64,000 nucleotides of DNA from Acidobacteriota bacterium (GCA_021779935.1 JAJXZT010000027.1:97527-161526); one strand, 5' to 3'; positions 35,498 through 49,579 are shown, numbered from the stretch's first letter. Numbers and translations are program-made. The notes: generated by a model from the letters alone, not told the origin.

Positions 35498-36520
35498 TTG
35501 CGCTTGCCTGAAGTCTCCGTTATCGCCACGGTTCTGAATGAAGCGGAGGACATCGGCCGTCTTGTCGAAAGCCTCGCCGCGCAAACTCTTCAGCCCGCGC
35601 AAATCGTCATTGTGGATGGCGGTTCCAATGACGGCACCTGGGAGAAACTTCAGCGTTATGCAAGCGAATATCCGATTCTCCGCGTAATTCGCGACGAAAC
35701 TTGCAACCTGAAGTCGTCCCGCGGCCCCATCGCTCGCGGTCGCAATGTCGCCATCCGTCACGCGCCGTCCACGATTATCGCCTGCGCCGATGCCGGTTGC
35801 TCATATGCACGCGACTGGCTGGAGCGTCTCACTGCGCCCATCTTTGCCGGACACCTCGAGTACTCCCTTGGCGGTTCGTGTCTCGATCTTGCCGACGCCA
35901 CCATCTGGGACTTGGCGGCTGCGCCATTTCTCGGAATCAAAATGCGCAACGGCGAACGCACGCGCTCATGTACGGCTCGATCCATGGCATTTGGGAAGGA
36001 TATCTGGAGGCGTGTGGGAGGCTTTCCGGAAGACAGTCTTTTTGGAGAAGACTCACTCTTCGACGTGAGAGTGCGCGAGATTGTGGAGCCCGCCTTTGTA
36101 GAAGGTGCAATGGCGTGCTACCGTCCGCAGCTCACGTTCCGTTCTGCCGCCCGTACCATCGCGCGCTATGCTGCTGCCGATGGTGCTCTCGGCATTCGAC
36201 GCTCCCGCCTTACTCGTATGTCGCTGCGTTGCCTTGCTGAAGTCGTGGTGCTCGCTCTCTTGCCTTGGGCGTGGTGGCCGGCGTTGATCGTTTTCTCGCT
36301 GGAAGCTTATTTCGCGCTCCAACTCGACGTGCGCGGGCTCCTTGCTCATCGCTCATTTCGCGCCCTTGCTGCGCGGCTTCTCTTTTCTCTCTTCGTCCCC
36401 TGGATATGTGCTTGGAGCTATATCAGGGGAGCCATCACTGGCGCGAATCTTCCCAACTCGCAGAATGCCTCCACGGATTCCACATCCACCGGCGACGATG
36501 CTGATGTTCCGCACACGTGA
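35498..36520 (+). CDS. Family 2 glycosyltransferase with C-terminal membrane segments
   Basis: A 340-residue protein. The N-terminal GT-A domain has VSVIATVLNEAEDIGRLVESLAAQ, the DxD-like VIVDGGSNDGTWE, ACADAGCSYARDWLE and SFGEDSLFDVR-like GEDSLFDVRV. Two hydrophobic segments follow in the C-terminal third (about residues 245-275 and 290-315). It most likely transfers a sugar to a lipid or surface polysaccharide precursor. The start is a TTG at 35498 with AGGGGG six bases upstream; a second TTG two codons later is possible. Confidence 0.83.
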   Translation: MRLPEVSVIATVLNEAEDIGRLVESLAAQTLQPAQIVIVDGGSNDGTWEKLQRYASEYPILRVIRDETCNLKSSRGPIARGRNVAIRHAPSTIIACADAGCSYARDWLERLTAPIFAGHLEYSLGGSCLDLADATIWDLAAAPFLGIKMRNGERTRSCTARSMAFGKDIWRRVGGFPEDSLFGEDSLFDVRVREIVEPAFVEGAMACYRPQLTFRSAARTIARYAAADGALGIRRSRLTRMSLRCLAEVVVLALLPWAWWPALIVFSLEAYFALQLDVRGLLAHRSFRALAARLLFSLFVPWICAWSYIRGAITGANLPNSQNASTDSTSTGDDADVPHT

Positions 36521-36544
36521 TCGACATTCGCGACACAGCTTCCG

Positions 36545-37027
36545 TCACTTCGCCATCGCCGCCATCCGCTCCAGCGCCTCGCCTTCCACGCGCATCGTCA
36601 GCCATTCGTTGAGCGTCTTGGCCCCCAGCGACTTGTAGAAATCGATGGCCGATGTATTCCAGTCGAGCACTTGCCATTGGAATCGTCCGCATCCCTCCGC
36701 CACCGCCGTCTTCGCCAGGTACAACAGCAGCGCCTTTCCAATCCCTTTGCCACGGAATTCCGGTTTGACGAACAGGTCTTCCAGGTAGAGCCCCGGCCGC
36801 CCCTGCCACGTCGAGTAGTTGTAAAAGTAGAAGGCAAATCCCGCCGGACGGCCTTCCCACTCGGCGATTACGCAGCGAAATTTTGGATTGGAAGCGAATC
36901 CGTCGCGGCGCAAATCTTCCGCGGTGGCCACCGCAGCCTGCGGCTCGCGCTCGTATTCGGCCAGCGCGCGGATGAAGTCAAGAATCAGTGGAATGTCGGA
37001 CTCAGTAGCGGCACGGATCGTCAGCAT
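36545..37027 (-). CDS. GNAT-family N-acetyltransferase
   Basis: A 160-residue GNAT enzyme. Typical segments are IRAATESDIPLILDFIRALAEYE at the start, GFAFYFYNYSTWQGRPGLYLEDLFVKPEFRGKGIGKALL with the acetyl-CoA-binding RGKGIG, and WQVLDWNTSAIDFYKSLGAK. The pattern, with LYLEDLFV and W.V.DWN, matches the diamine/polyamine acetyltransferase branch (SSAT-like), but the substrate is not settled by sequence. It is upstream of selB on the same strand but 39 bases from its stop, so it may read as the following gene. Confidence 0.86.
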   Translation of the reverse strand: MLTIRAATESDIPLILDFIRALAEYEREPQAAVATAEDLRRDGFASNPKFRCVIAEWEGRPAGFAFYFYNYSTWQGRPGLYLEDLFVKPEFRGKGIGKALLLYLAKTAVAEGCGRFQWQVLDWNTSAIDFYKSLGAKTLNEWLTMRVEGEALERMAAMAK

Positions 37028-37066
37028 CAGTAGAGAGTAACAAAGACAGCCGTTTTCGCGAACCGT

Positions 37067-38995
37067 CTATAGGATTACCCGCTCGTCTCCCATGCGCCGC
37101 GTTACGCGCTCGCGATCCAGGTATTCCAGCAAGGGGATCGCGTACTTTCGTGAGACTCCAGTCAATTCCTTAAATCGACTAACGTCGATTTTTGGAGAAG
37201 CCGCCTTCAAGCCGAGCAAATCCTTCTTCAGTTTTTCCAGCGCGTCGCGGTGGAAGACGAGGTCTTCAGACACCTTCACCAGCACGCGGTCCCTCAATAG
37301 CAGGGTCACAATTTGCTGCGCCCGTGTACGGTCGACCTTCAGCCCCGCCAGCACTTCCTTCAGCGCTGGCACCTTCAATCCCGCCGAAGCAAACGCCTGC
37401 TCGATCTGTTTTTTCGACTCCGCCTCGTCGTCCTTCATTACGATCTTGCGCCCGGCCATCCGCACCAGTTCTCCCGCCAGGTCGATCTTTTTCTGTTCCG
37501 CCAGCCGTCCCAGCACGAACTCCGCGAACTCCGGGGCCATTCGCAACTCGGCCGTAAGTCTTCCCGTCAGCTCGCGCCGGTTCATTCCGGTAGCCAATGC
37601 GTTGCTGTTATGGAATTTCTTCAGCATCTCCAGTACAGGCGCTTCTGCCTGTTCCACCTCGCGGGAGGCGAACAGCAATCCACCAATCTTCAGGCAAGGA
37701 AATTGCCGCGCCAACTCTGCCACCGCAGACTGCCGCATACCCATGATCGCCGCTGCCTCTTCCACCAGCAGACCGCGCATCGCTCGCGACCCGACGTGAT
37801 ATTCAAGCGCGCGCACTGGCGGCTCCGAGTCGAGCAATGCCAGGTGCTTCGGCCCGGCTTCCGCGTCTCTTCTTCGCAGACGTCTCCACTGTGCGGCCGT
37901 TACCTGCGGTGCAATGTCCAGTACCTGGCCGCCACCGATCGTTACCACCGGAGAAAATTGCCGCAGAATAAACCGATCGCCCGGCACCAGCACCAGTGGG
38001 TCTGCCACGGAAATCTGCGCAAACGCCGTACCGCCAGGTTCCACCGCCGACAATTCCTCCAGCCATCGCACCTGCGCAATGGTTTCGCTCGTATGTACGT
38101 GCAGATGTACCTTCGTTCGGTCACCCAACGCGCGCGCCGATGGCAGCAGGGTCAACTTTGCGTCGAAGCGCTTCACCGCCCGAAAGACATCGGCTTCCGC
38201 CAGTGTCATGCCGCGTGACATCTCGGCAACGTCTACCCCGGTCAGGTTCAATGCCGTGCGCTCTCCGGCCTTTGCGCTCTCCGCCGTGGTGCCGTGCACC
38301 TGCACGCCGCGCACCCGCACGCGCCTGCCCTCTGGATAAATCACAGCCTCATGTTCTTTTTCCACTGTGCCACTCAGCAGTGTGCCGGTCACTACTGTGC
38401 CAAAGCCTTTGATCGTGAAGACCCGGTCAATCGGCAACCGGAAGGGAAGCGCGGTATCTCTCGCCGGAGCTGCGGTCGCCGTCCGTGCGAGTTCCTGCTT
38501 CAACTCCTCGATTCCCGCGCCGGTCTTCGAACTGACCGCGAGGATGGGCGCGTTTTCCAGAAACGACCCGCGCAGGAATTCCGCTACTTCCAACCGGACC
38601 ACCTCCAGCGTCTCGCGGTCGACCATGTCGGACTTCGTCAGCACCGTGATTCCGCGCCGGATATTCAACATGCGGCAGATGTCGAAATGTTCGCGCGTCT
38701 GCGGACGGATCGATTCATCAGCGGCAATTACCAGCATCACTACGTCGATGCCTCCGATCCCTGCCAGCATGTTGCGCACAAATCGTTCGTGTCCCGGGAC
38801 ATCCACGAACCCGAGCCGCAGCGGTTCCCCGCCATCCGGCGACGGCAATTCCAGGTGAGCGAAGCCGATATCGATCGTGATCCCGCGCCGCTTCTCCTCT
38901 TCTAGCCGGTCTGCGTCAATTCCCGTGAGTGCGCGAACCAACGCCGTCTTTCCATGATCGATGTGCCCGGCCGTGCCGATAATGACTGACTTCAT
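37067..38995 (-). CDS. selB: Selenocysteine-specific translation elongation factor
   Basis: A 642-residue GTPase that carries Sec-tRNA to ribosomes at UGA codons followed by a SECIS stem-loop. It has the EF-Tu-like core with G1 GHIDHGKT (residues 10-17), G3 DVPGHE and G4 TKSD, the two following beta-barrels and a C-terminal set of winged helices that bind the SECIS hairpin (about residues 380-640). I chose the ATG at 38995; the upstream frame to 39058 is not homologous. SelB in the genome means that UGA is recoded somewhere, and a fitting target is found at 56731-57240. selA, selC and selD are not in this window. Confidence 0.95.
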   Translation of the reverse strand: MKSVIIGTAGHIDHGKTALVRALTGIDADRLEEEKRRGITIDIGFAHLELPSPDGGEPLRLGFVDVPGHERFVRNMLAGIGGIDVVMLVIAADESIRPQTREHFDICRMLNIRRGITVLTKSDMVDRETLEVVRLEVAEFLRGSFLENAPILAVSSKTGAGIEELKQELARTATAAPARDTALPFRLPIDRVFTIKGFGTVVTGTLLSGTVEKEHEAVIYPEGRRVRVRGVQVHGTTAESAKAGERTALNLTGVDVAEMSRGMTLAEADVFRAVKRFDAKLTLLPSARALGDRTKVHLHVHTSETIAQVRWLEELSAVEPGGTAFAQISVADPLVLVPGDRFILRQFSPVVTIGGGQVLDIAPQVTAAQWRRLRRRDAEAGPKHLALLDSEPPVRALEYHVGSRAMRGLLVEEAAAIMGMRQSAVAELARQFPCLKIGGLLFASREVEQAEAPVLEMLKKFHNSNALATGMNRRELTGRLTAELRMAPEFAEFVLGRLAEQKKIDLAGELVRMAGRKIVMKDDEAESKKQIEQAFASAGLKVPALKEVLAGLKVDRTRAQQIVTLLLRDRVLVKVSEDLVFHRDALEKLKKDLLGLKAASPKIDVSRFKELTGVSRKYAIPLLEYLDRERVTRRMGDERVIL

Positions 38996-39130
38996 GCGAG
39001 TGAGTGTAGCAGGGAATCCAGATACCTCGCTCTGGCGATCCAGAACTCCGGCAGGCATCGTACGGCTGTATCTCCAATGACTTGCGATCCCGCGTGGCCC
39101 GGTGCAGAATTGCCTTTCCTCGGGAGGCCT

Positions 39131-40189
39131 ATGAATTACCGCAAATTTTTTGCGTTCATTCTCGTTAGCTTCTTCTTTTCGTTAACTGCTCTCGCATTCT
39201 CTACTCCGGGAAAGCAGGATGACTATTCCACTGCCATTCGGGACGGCAACGTCGCGCTGCGTGCCGGAAAGGTCGACGATGCCATCAAGTGCTTCAAGCG
39301 TGCCAATAAACTGCACAACAACCGGTCATCGGAAGCGTTCGAGAGACTAGCCGTGGCCTACAGCAAGCAGGGGAACGTCAACGCTGCGCTTGACAACGCG
39401 CGCAAGTCTGTCAAATTCGCTACTACGAGCCAGGAGCAGGTGATGGGGCACGATGCTACCGGAGCGGTGCTTGTGGAAGAATTCAATGCAAATAAAACTG
39501 ACAAGCACAGCGTGAAGTATGCCGTCGCTGCCGAGTCAGAATTTCGCATGGCTTTGCAGGTCGACCCCAACGATGCCTTTGCGAGCGAAGGGCTGGGCAA
39601 GGCGCTTTTGAAGCAGTCCAAGGACGCCGATGGAATTGCCGTCCTCAAGCAATATCTCCAGAATCATCCTGGCGCCGTCGATGCGGCCTATGTTCAGCGG
39701 CTTATCGCCAATCCGCTGCGTGCCCGGCAAACCTTCGTCCCCGACTTTTCCGCCGCAACGTTGCGCAATGGCATGCTCTCCACGGAAAATCTGCGCGGAA
39801 AGGTCCTCGTTCTCGATTTTTGGGCTACGTGGTGCAAGGGTTGTGTCGAATCCATTCCCGACATCCGTTCACTGTCGAAGAAATTTACGAGCCAACCGGT
39901 CGTGGTCATCAGCATCAGCGTGGATAAAAACAAGGACACCTGGCAAAAGTATGTCGAGTCGCACGATATGCCATGGACACAAATCAACGATGGCGCCGGC
40001 AAGATCGCACATGCCTATGGCATCCGCGTCCTTCCAACCTACGTTGTGGTGGACACCGAGGGTGTCCTCGCAACCGCACTCGTTGGCGAAGGGCCTGAAC
40101 GGCTGAATCAGATGGAGGATGCGGTGAAGAAGTCACTCAAGTCTGCGGCGAAGGAGAGCGCCGCCGTCAACGCCGCAGCCGGATCGTAA
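39131..40189 (+). CDS. Exported TPR and TlpA-like thioredoxin-fold protein
   Basis: A 352-residue fusion with a signal peptide (about residues 1-24), an N-terminal region of three TPR-like helix pairs (about 28-190; for example AIRDGNVALRAGKVDDAIKCFKRANKL) and a C-terminal thioredoxin domain (about 205-335). The redox motif is Cys235-Lys-Gly-Cys238 in WATWCKGCVE, and the cis-Pro lies in RVLPTYVVV. It probably reduces or exchanges disulfides in exported proteins, with the TPR part choosing the partner. The ATG at 39131 follows a CGGGAGG site. Confidence 0.87.
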   Translation: MNYRKFFAFILVSFFFSLTALAFSTPGKQDDYSTAIRDGNVALRAGKVDDAIKCFKRANKLHNNRSSEAFERLAVAYSKQGNVNAALDNARKSVKFATTSQEQVMGHDATGAVLVEEFNANKTDKHSVKYAVAAESEFRMALQVDPNDAFASEGLGKALLKQSKDADGIAVLKQYLQNHPGAVDAAYVQRLIANPLRARQTFVPDFSAATLRNGMLSTENLRGKVLVLDFWATWCKGCVESIPDIRSLSKKFTSQPVVVISISVDKNKDTWQKYVESHDMPWTQINDGAGKIAHAYGIRVLPTYVVVDTEGVLATALVGEGPERLNQMEDAVKKSLKSAAKESAAVNAAAGS

Positions 40190-40214
40190 CAAGTCTCTTC
40201 GCATTCGAAATGTA

Positions 40215-40240
40215 AGGGGACGGCTGCGTGGCCGTCCCCT
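40215..40240. terminator. Bidirectional terminator before hemL
   Basis: A perfect 10-base-pair hairpin, AGGGGACGGC with GCCGTCCCCT around TGCGTG, lying between the convergent TPR-thioredoxin gene and hemL. Confidence 0.78.
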
Positions 40241-40262
40241 ATTGTTTGCTGGCTTATCGATC

Positions 40263-41558
40263 TTAGAACTTTGCAAGCACTTTCTGCGCTGCATCTACCG
40301 TGGTCTCGACATCCGCCTCCGTATGTGCCGCGCTCAGGAATGCGGCCTCGAACTGCGACGGCGGCAGCCACACGCCCGCCTCCAGCATGCCGCGATGGAA
40401 GCGTCCGAACTGTTCTGTATTGCACGTTGCTGCCGACTCCCAGTCCGTGACCTGCTGGCCCGTGAAGAACCATGTAAACATTGCGCCCACCTGGTTCGGG
40501 GTGATCGCGATACCCGCCTCGCGCCCGGCTTTCGTGATCCGGCTTACCAGTGACGCGCTCAGCGCGTTCAGTTTGGGATAGATCGTTCCACGATCCTTTT
40601 TTAGCGTCCGTAGCATCGCCAGTCCCGCGGCCATTGCCAGCGGATTGCCACTCAGAGTGCCTGCCTGGTACATCGGTCCAACCGGCGCCACCAGTTTCAT
40701 GATCTCTTCCGGCCCGCCGTACGCACCCACCGGCAGCCCTCCGCCGATCACCTTGCCCAACGTCGTCAGGTCCGGCTTGATGCCATAGAGTTCCTGCGCT
40801 CCGCCGTAACTTACGCGAAAGCCCGTCATCACTTCATCCAGGATCAGCACCGTGCTTTCGTGCTTCGTGATCTCGCGGAGGAATTGCAGGTAGCCTTCCG
40901 CCGGAGGCACGCAACCCATGTTTCCAACCACCGGCTCCACGATGATGCAGGCGATTTGCCCCTTGTATTTTGCGAATGCTTCGGCGACAGCGTTGCGATC
41001 GTTGTAGCGCAGCGCCAGCGTGAATTGCACGAACTCCTCGGGTACGCCTGCCGATCCCGGTATGCCGAGCGTTGCCACGCCCGAGCCGGCCTTCACCAGC
41101 AGCGCGTCGCTATGTCCGTGGTAGCAACCTTCGAACTTGATAATGTACTTCCGTCCCGTGGCCGCGCGTGCCAGCCTGATCGCCGACATTGTGGCTTCCG
41201 TCCCTGAACTGACGAAGCGCACTTTCTCCATCGACGGAAACGCGTCGATCACCGCCTCCGCCAGATCAGCCTCCGTCGGCGTGCTTGCGCCGAAGCTCAT
41301 CCCCTTGCGCGCCGCTTCGATCACGGCCTCCACCACGGCCGGTGCCGAATGGCCCAGCAGCAGCGGTCCCCACGATCCGACATAGTCGATATAGACGTTA
41401 CCGTCCGCGTCAGTTACCCGCGATCCCTCACCGCGCACGATGAATGGCGGCTCTCCGCCCACCGAACGGAAGGCGCGAACGGGTGAATTCACTCCTCCGG
41501 GAATCAGTTTTTCTGCACGTTGTTGCAGTTTGCGTGAGACGTCGAGTGTACGGGCCAT
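40263..41558 (-). CDS. hemL: Glutamate-1-semialdehyde 2,1-aminomutase
   Basis: A 431-residue PLP enzyme that makes 5-aminolevulinate in the C5 haem pathway. Signatures include [63 protein letters not shown] and the PLP-Lys motif [17 protein letters not shown]. The ATG at 41558 starts right before the family's conserved segment; an ATG four codons upstream (41570) is also possible, and the longer frame to 41612 has no support. It is monocistronic. Confidence 0.94.
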   Translation of the reverse strand: MARTLDVSRKLQQRAEKLIPGGVNSPVRAFRSVGGEPPFIVRGEGSRVTDADGNVYIDYVGSWGPLLLGHSAPAVVEAVIEAARKGMSFGASTPTEADLAEAVIDAFPSMEKVRFVSSGTEATMSAIRLARAATGRKYIIKFEGCYHGHSDALLVKAGSGVATLGIPGSAGVPEEFVQFTLALRYNDRNAVAEAFAKYKGQIACIIVEPVVGNMGCVPPAEGYLQFLREITKHESTVLILDEVMTGFRVSYGGAQELYGIKPDLTTLGKVIGGGLPVGAYGGPEEIMKLVAPVGPMYQAGTLSGNPLAMAAGLAMLRTLKKDRGTIYPKLNALSASLVSRITKAGREAGIAITPNQVGAMFTWFFTGQQVTDWESAATCNTEQFGRFHRGMLEAGVWLPPSQFEAAFLSAAHTEADVETTVDAAQKVLAKF

Positions 41559-41777
41559 CGAGAAATCCATCCTGGCGCGATCACCACCGAAGTTCCGTTC
41601 GGCGCGCGCCACCGGGCAATTTGTGACTCTCCACTATAACAATCCCGGTAAACACCAAGGTGTGAGCGATATCACAAGGCCGTGATCGTGAAGTAGTATC
41701 GAAATGGAGAGCCACGCACACTTGTCAAAAAAGCTGTGGCGCTCACGTATTAGAACCTTTCCACATGGATCTAGAAC

Positions 41778-43211
41778 ATGTTCTTCTTTCGTCGGAGACC
41801 GTCCGCATCTCTTTGTCCGCGTCTTGCCCGCTGCACGGCTCTGCTTGTGTGTGGGGTCATCGTGTGCTTGGGGGAAGCGATGTTTGCACAGGATGCCCCT
41901 CAACCGTCATCGAGCGTGAATGACCAGCCAGTACCCGCTGTCACTATCTTCCCTCATTCCGAATCGAGCCGTTTTTGGATCTCGGGCCAGATGAATATCA
42001 TCTTCCAGACCCATCCGCCATTTCATGCGCTCTACTCCGGCGCAAACAGTTTCCATCCCTACGGCGAGCACGCCACCTCGCGCGTCCTCACCCTTTTCCT
42101 CGGAGTGCAGCTGACACACTCCACGGAGGTGTTGGTCGATCTCGAAAGCGCTGGCGGGCGCGGCGTCAGCGACGCACTTGGTCTTGCCGGTTTCACCAAT
42201 CTCGACGTCGTGCGCAATCCGGATCTTGGTTCCAAGCCCTATCTCGCGCGCTTCATGCTGCACCAGACGATCGCACTCAGCCACGAGATGGTGGCTAGCG
42301 ATCGCAATCCTTTTTCTCTCGCCACAAAAATTCCCGTGCGTCGCATTGAGTTCCGTGCCGGCAAGTTCAGCGCCGTCGATTTCTTTGATGTCAACTCTGT
42401 CGGCAGTGACAGCCACCTGCAGTTCATGAACTGGACCGTCGATAACAATGGTGCCTACGACTACGCGGCCGACACGCGCGGTTACACCTGGGGCGCTATC
42501 GTCGAGTACCAGAGTCCCTTTTTTGGGGTGCGCTTTGGCGAAATGTTGATGCCGAAGGTTGCTAACGGTCTTAACCTCGACTGGAACCTTCGCCGCGCGC
42601 GTGCGGAAAATATCGAATTCGAAGTGCGTCCCACGATCATGAGCGGTCGCAAGACCGTCGTGCGGGTACTTTCTTTCGTTAACCACGCAAACATGGGAAC
42701 CTATCGCCAAGCGATCGAAAGGTTCCAGCAGCATCTCGATCCCGTCCCTACTATCGAGAACACACGCCGCCAGGGAACCATCAAATACGGCTTCGGTGTC
42801 AACGCTGAACAGGAACTCACTGGCAATCTTCGCGCGTTTGCCCGCTGGGGATGGAACGAGGGGCAACACGAGTCGTTCGCCTACACGGAAGCGGACCAGA
42901 CATGGGAGTTCGGCGGTGATTACGCGGGTACTCGCTGGCGCAGGCCGTTCGATAAAGTGGGCCTCGCATTTGTCACCAACGGTATTTCACGGGATCACCA
43001 GGAATACCTGCGCCTCGGCGGGCAAGGCTTCATACTGGGTGATGGGAACCTCGATTACGGCCGCGAAAACATCGTCGAAAGCTATTACACGGCTCATCTC
43101 TGGCGTGGTGTTTTTACTTCTTTTGATGTGCAATACATCCGCAATCCGGGCTACAACCGGGATCGCGGTCCGGTCCTGGTGCCTGGCTTGCGGCTGCACT
43201 TTGATCTATAG
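41778..43211 (+). CDS. OprB-like carbohydrate-selective porin
   Basis: A 477-residue outer-membrane protein with a signal peptide (about residues 1-38) and a beta-barrel of the OprB family: DLESAGGRGVSDALGLAGFTN, RRIEFRAGKFSAVDFFDVNSVGSDSH and GFVTNGIS-like LAFVTNGISRDHQEYLRLGG are family-like segments. The C-terminus (PGLRLHFDL) has alternating hydrophobic residues as in outer-membrane barrels but ends in Leu rather than Phe. It sits 42 bases before mfd on the same strand, apparently without functional link. Confidence 0.82.
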   Translation: MFFFRRRPSASLCPRLARCTALLVCGVIVCLGEAMFAQDAPQPSSSVNDQPVPAVTIFPHSESSRFWISGQMNIIFQTHPPFHALYSGANSFHPYGEHATSRVLTLFLGVQLTHSTEVLVDLESAGGRGVSDALGLAGFTNLDVVRNPDLGSKPYLARFMLHQTIALSHEMVASDRNPFSLATKIPVRRIEFRAGKFSAVDFFDVNSVGSDSHLQFMNWTVDNNGAYDYAADTRGYTWGAIVEYQSPFFGVRFGEMLMPKVANGLNLDWNLRRARAENIEFEVRPTIMSGRKTVVRVLSFVNHANMGTYRQAIERFQQHLDPVPTIENTRRQGTIKYGFGVNAEQELTGNLRAFARWGWNEGQHESFAYTEADQTWEFGGDYAGTRWRRPFDKVGLAFVTNGISRDHQEYLRLGGQGFILGDGNLDYGRENIVESYYTAHLWRGVFTSFDVQYIRNPGYNRDRGPVLVPGLRLHFDL

Positions 43212-43253
43212 CCTTCCCCCCGGACTGTGCCTGCCTGTTAGAATCGAAAAGCA

Positions 43254-46814
<3,561 letters not shown>

Positions 46815-46956
46815 AGTTTCGGTGTTCACATCGCCAAACATGCGGTTGGCGGCGAATATTCGCACAATCGTTCGCGGCGGTTGCGTACAATGCTTGGCAT
46901 AATTCCACGGGCACGCGCCGTTTCGTGTCGGGCACTTACACCCTTCGGAGACCATC

Positions 46957-47835
46957 ATGACGATGCGAGTGAGGAAAGCAGTATTTCCAGCGGCGGGCCT
47001 CGGAACCCGGTTCCTTCCGGCCACCAAGGTCATTCCCAAGGAAATGCTCCCGGTCGTCGACAAGCCGATCATCCAATACGGCGTCGAAGAAGCCATGGCT
47101 TCCGGCTGTGACCAGATCATCTTTGTCACCGGACGCGGCAAGTGGGCCATGGAAGATCACTTCGACATGACCTATGAGTTGGAGCAGACTCTTGAAGCGC
47201 GCAGCAAGGTCGAGTTGCTCGACGTTGCGCGTCAGATTTCTCAGATGGTACGCGTCGCGTCCATCCGGCAGAAGGTTCCGCTCGGACTCGGCCACGCCGT
47301 TCTCACCGCCAAGGATCTTGTTGGCAACGAACCTTTCGCCGTCCTCCTGCCCGACGATGTCATGGACGCCGCCGTCCCGTGCCTCAAGCAGTTGATCGAT
47401 GTTTTCAATCAGAAACAGGCATCGGTGATCGCCACCCAGGTTGTCGATGGCAAAGCCATCTCAGCCTACGGCGTGCTCGATGCAAAACCCGTTCCTGGCT
47501 TCAACGGCCGCCTCTTCGAAATTTCCAACCTTGTCGAGAAGCCAAAATTCGAGGATGCTCCCTCGAACCAGGCCATCATCGGCCGTTACGTTCTCACCCC
47601 GCGTATCTTCGAATGTCTGGAAAACATCAACCCTGGTGCACTCGGCGAACTGCAATTGACCGACGGACTTCGTGCGCTGTTGAAGTACGAAAAAATGTAC
47701 GGGTATTGTTTTGAAGGCAAACGCTACGATGCCGGCGATAAACTCGGCTTCCTCAAGGCCACCGTCGAACTCGCGCTCAAGCACGAGGATCTCGGTCCCG
47801 CGTTCACCGAATACCTCAAGTCGCTCAAGCTGTAG
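46957..47835 (+). CDS. galU: UTP-glucose-1-phosphate uridylyltransferase
   Basis: A 292-residue enzyme that makes UDP-glucose for cell-surface polysaccharides and trehalose or glycogen routes. The motif KAVFPAAGLGTRFLPATKVIPKEMLPVVDKP is at the start, with VTGRGKWAMEDHFD, LLPDDVMD, VEKP and GEKRYDAGDKLGF-like GKRYDAGDKLGF further on. The ATG at 46957 is used; a second ATG two codons later is possible. It follows mfd after 142 bases and has a terminator downstream. Confidence 0.93.
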   Translation: MTMRVRKAVFPAAGLGTRFLPATKVIPKEMLPVVDKPIIQYGVEEAMASGCDQIIFVTGRGKWAMEDHFDMTYELEQTLEARSKVELLDVARQISQMVRVASIRQKVPLGLGHAVLTAKDLVGNEPFAVLLPDDVMDAAVPCLKQLIDVFNQKQASVIATQVVDGKAISAYGVLDAKPVPGFNGRLFEISNLVEKPKFEDAPSNQAIIGRYVLTPRIFECLENINPGALGELQLTDGLRALLKYEKMYGYCFEGKRYDAGDKLGFLKATVELALKHEDLGPAFTEYLKSLKL

Positions 47836-47855
47836 ACGAGCTTCCCGCAAAACAA

Positions 47856-47882
47856 GAGGCACGGGACGCTTGCCCGTGCCTC
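47856..47882. terminator. Terminator between galU and the DinB gene
   Basis: A 10-base-pair perfect hairpin, GAGGCACGGG paired with CCCGTGCCTC around ACGCTTG, between convergent genes. Confidence 0.8.
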
Positions 47883-47902
47883 ACGCGTTTCCGCTGAATC
47901 CG

Positions 47903-48424
47903 TTATTCCATCACTGTCGAATAGAGAAAATCATGCGGCCAGTCGGTCTTGTAACCGGCGGCCCGCAGCGCCGTGGCAAGTTGTGCCCAGTGCCTCACGC
48001 CATGCAACATGGCGTGGACAAAGATCTTCCGTTTACTCGCCTTGAGCATCCCCGCCGTCCGTGTCATGAATTCCAGGATGCGTGCTTCATCGTCTGCGCA
48101 AGTCTTTCCCAGGAATTCGCGATACATCGCCCGCGCCTTAGTGCCAATTCCAAACAGCTCTTCGATCGATCCCGCCGGGAGCGTTTCGTATGCCGTCACG
48201 TCTGCAAACTCCAGCAACCGTTCGGCGTAGCGCAATTCGACGGCGAAGATGTGCAGCAGAAAATTGCGCACCGTTCCTGCCCCGGCAATATCGATCGGTA
48301 ATTCCAGTACCGCTGCCGGTTGCCGCTCGAACCACCGTTGCCACCGCTGCGCTTCCACTTCGTTAGCGTCCAGCAATTGTTCAAACGTCAACGCTGACGT
48401 CACAATCTCCTTCTGCTCGCTCAT
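47903..48424 (-). CDS. DinB-family protein
   Basis: A 173-residue four-helix-bundle protein of the DinB/YfiT superfamily, a fold of putative metal-dependent thiol transferases. The expected helices and the three His-like positions of the metal site appear as [17 protein letters not shown] and [17 protein letters not shown]. Catalytic role unknown. It starts 10 bases after purE's stop on the same strand, so the pair may be co-transcribed as purE follows it. Confidence 0.83.
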   Translation of the reverse strand: MSEQKEIVTSALTFEQLLDANEVEAQRWQRWFERQPAAVLELPIDIAGAGTVRNFLLHIFAVELRYAERLLEFADVTAYETLPAGSIEELFGIGTKARAMYREFLGKTCADDEARILEFMTRTAGMLKASKRKIFVHAMLHGVRHWAQLATALRAAGYKTDWPHDFLYSTVME

Positions 48425-48434
48425 CGCTGCCTCA

Positions 48435-48941
48435 CTACTTCTTTCTCGACTCCTGTAGCTTCTTGGATTTCTCGACGACGCCGTGGGCTAACTTTTCTTT
48501 GTATGCCGCCAGTTTCTTTGCCAGCTCTGCGTCGCCCGTACCGAGAATCTGCACCGCAAGGATTCCGGCATTCGTAGCGCCCGGTTTGCCGATGGCGACG
48601 GTTGCCACGGGAATTCCCGCCGGCATCTGCACCATCGCCAGCAGCGAATCCAGTCCGCCGAGCGGCGTCGATGCGATCGGCACGGCGATGACCGGCAACG
48701 TCGTCTCCGCTGCGATCACGCCCGCCAGGTGCGCTGCTCCGCCGGCTCCCGCAATGATGACTTTCACGCCGCGTGTCGCTGCCTTGCGCGAAAACTCGCT
48801 GGTCCGTGCCGGTGAGCGATGCGCCGAGGAGATATCAATCTCATACGCAACGTCAAACTGATCGAGTACCTTGGCAGCTTCATTCATGACCTCAAGGTCA
48901 GAGTCGCTGCCCATCACGATGGAAACAAGTGGATGGCTCAT
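48435..48941 (-). CDS. purE: 5-(carboxyamino)imidazole ribonucleotide mutase
   Basis: A 168-residue class I PurE of purine synthesis, converting N5-CAIR to CAIR. Motifs are [13 protein letters not shown] (nucleotide loop), SAHRSPART (the His of the active site) and [24 protein letters not shown]. The ATG at 48941 starts at the family N-terminus; the 344-residue open frame up to 49469 is rejected. It needs PurK to supply N5-CAIR, which is not in the window. purD lies 700 bases away on the same strand. Confidence 0.95.
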   Translation of the reverse strand: MSHPLVSIVMGSDSDLEVMNEAAKVLDQFDVAYEIDISSAHRSPARTSEFSRKAATRGVKVIIAGAGGAAHLAGVIAAETTLPVIAVPIASTPLGGLDSLLAMVQMPAGIPVATVAIGKPGATNAGILAVQILGTGDAELAKKLAAYKEKLAHGVVEKSKKLQESRKK

Positions 48942-49132
48942 TTTTTGTTGTTCTCTCGGAAAGGTGGTGGGACCGGTCTTGATGGTAACAAATTCAGGGA
49001 TTTTCGCCCAAGTCCCCGTGCGCCACCAACGTTTTCCTCCCACGTCAGTGCTACGCCCGGCGCTTTGTATTCCCCACGCTGCGGCGTTAGAGTGGAGGCA
49101 ATGCGGTAAATCTTTTTGATGTGGGGAAGAAC

Positions 49133-49579
49133 ATGGAATCCAGCGGTGGTCACGCGGCCCGGAGCGGCCGTCGTCTGCGCGCGCAACTCGCGGCATCTTT
49201 TCTGGTTCTGTCGGCGGCACTTGCGCTGAGCACACCAGCGGTTGCGGCCTCACTGCCAGGATGGGCGAAGCATCTGTCCGCGGCCGACAGCGCCCTCGCC
49301 AATCCTCTCGCCAATGACACGACCGCAATCCCGGCCGGACAAAAGCTCTATGGCGAGAAGTGCGCGCGCTGTCACGGCGCCGACGCGCTCGGAAAAGGCC
49401 ATCACCCCTCCTTGCGTACCGAACAGATGCACGACGCCACCCCCGGAGACATCTTCTGGATGGTGACACATGGTGCGCACTGGCGCGGCATGCCCGGCTT
49501 CGCCAAGAAGTTGACCGACAGCCAACGCTGGCAAATCGTTTCTTACGTCAAGTCGCTTTCGGTTGCGGAGAAAAAATAG
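49133..49579 (+). CDS. Monohaem c-type cytochrome
   Basis: A 148-residue exported class I cytochrome c. After a long N-region and signal peptide (cut near residue 39, AVA-A) comes a domain with the haem motif CARCH (Cys77, Cys80, His81) and a likely axial Met in WRGMPGF. The typical end is DSQRWQIVSYVKSL. Small electron carriers of this type serve terminal oxidases or dehydrogenases, and the partner is not visible here. I chose the ATG at 49133 after GGGGAAGA; a GTG at 49121 is the alternative. Confidence 0.88.
   Translation: MESSGGHAARSGRRLRAQLAASFLVLSAALALSTPAVAASLPGWAKHLSAADSALANPLANDTTAIPAGQKLYGEKCARCHGADALGKGHHPSLRTEQMHDATPGDIFWMVTHGAHWRGMPGFAKKLTDSQRWQIVSYVKSLSVAEKK

Noticed and set aside
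48942..49469. N-terminal extension of purE by 176 codons
   Set aside because: Overlaps the cytochrome gene on the other strand; PurE starts at the ATG at 48941.
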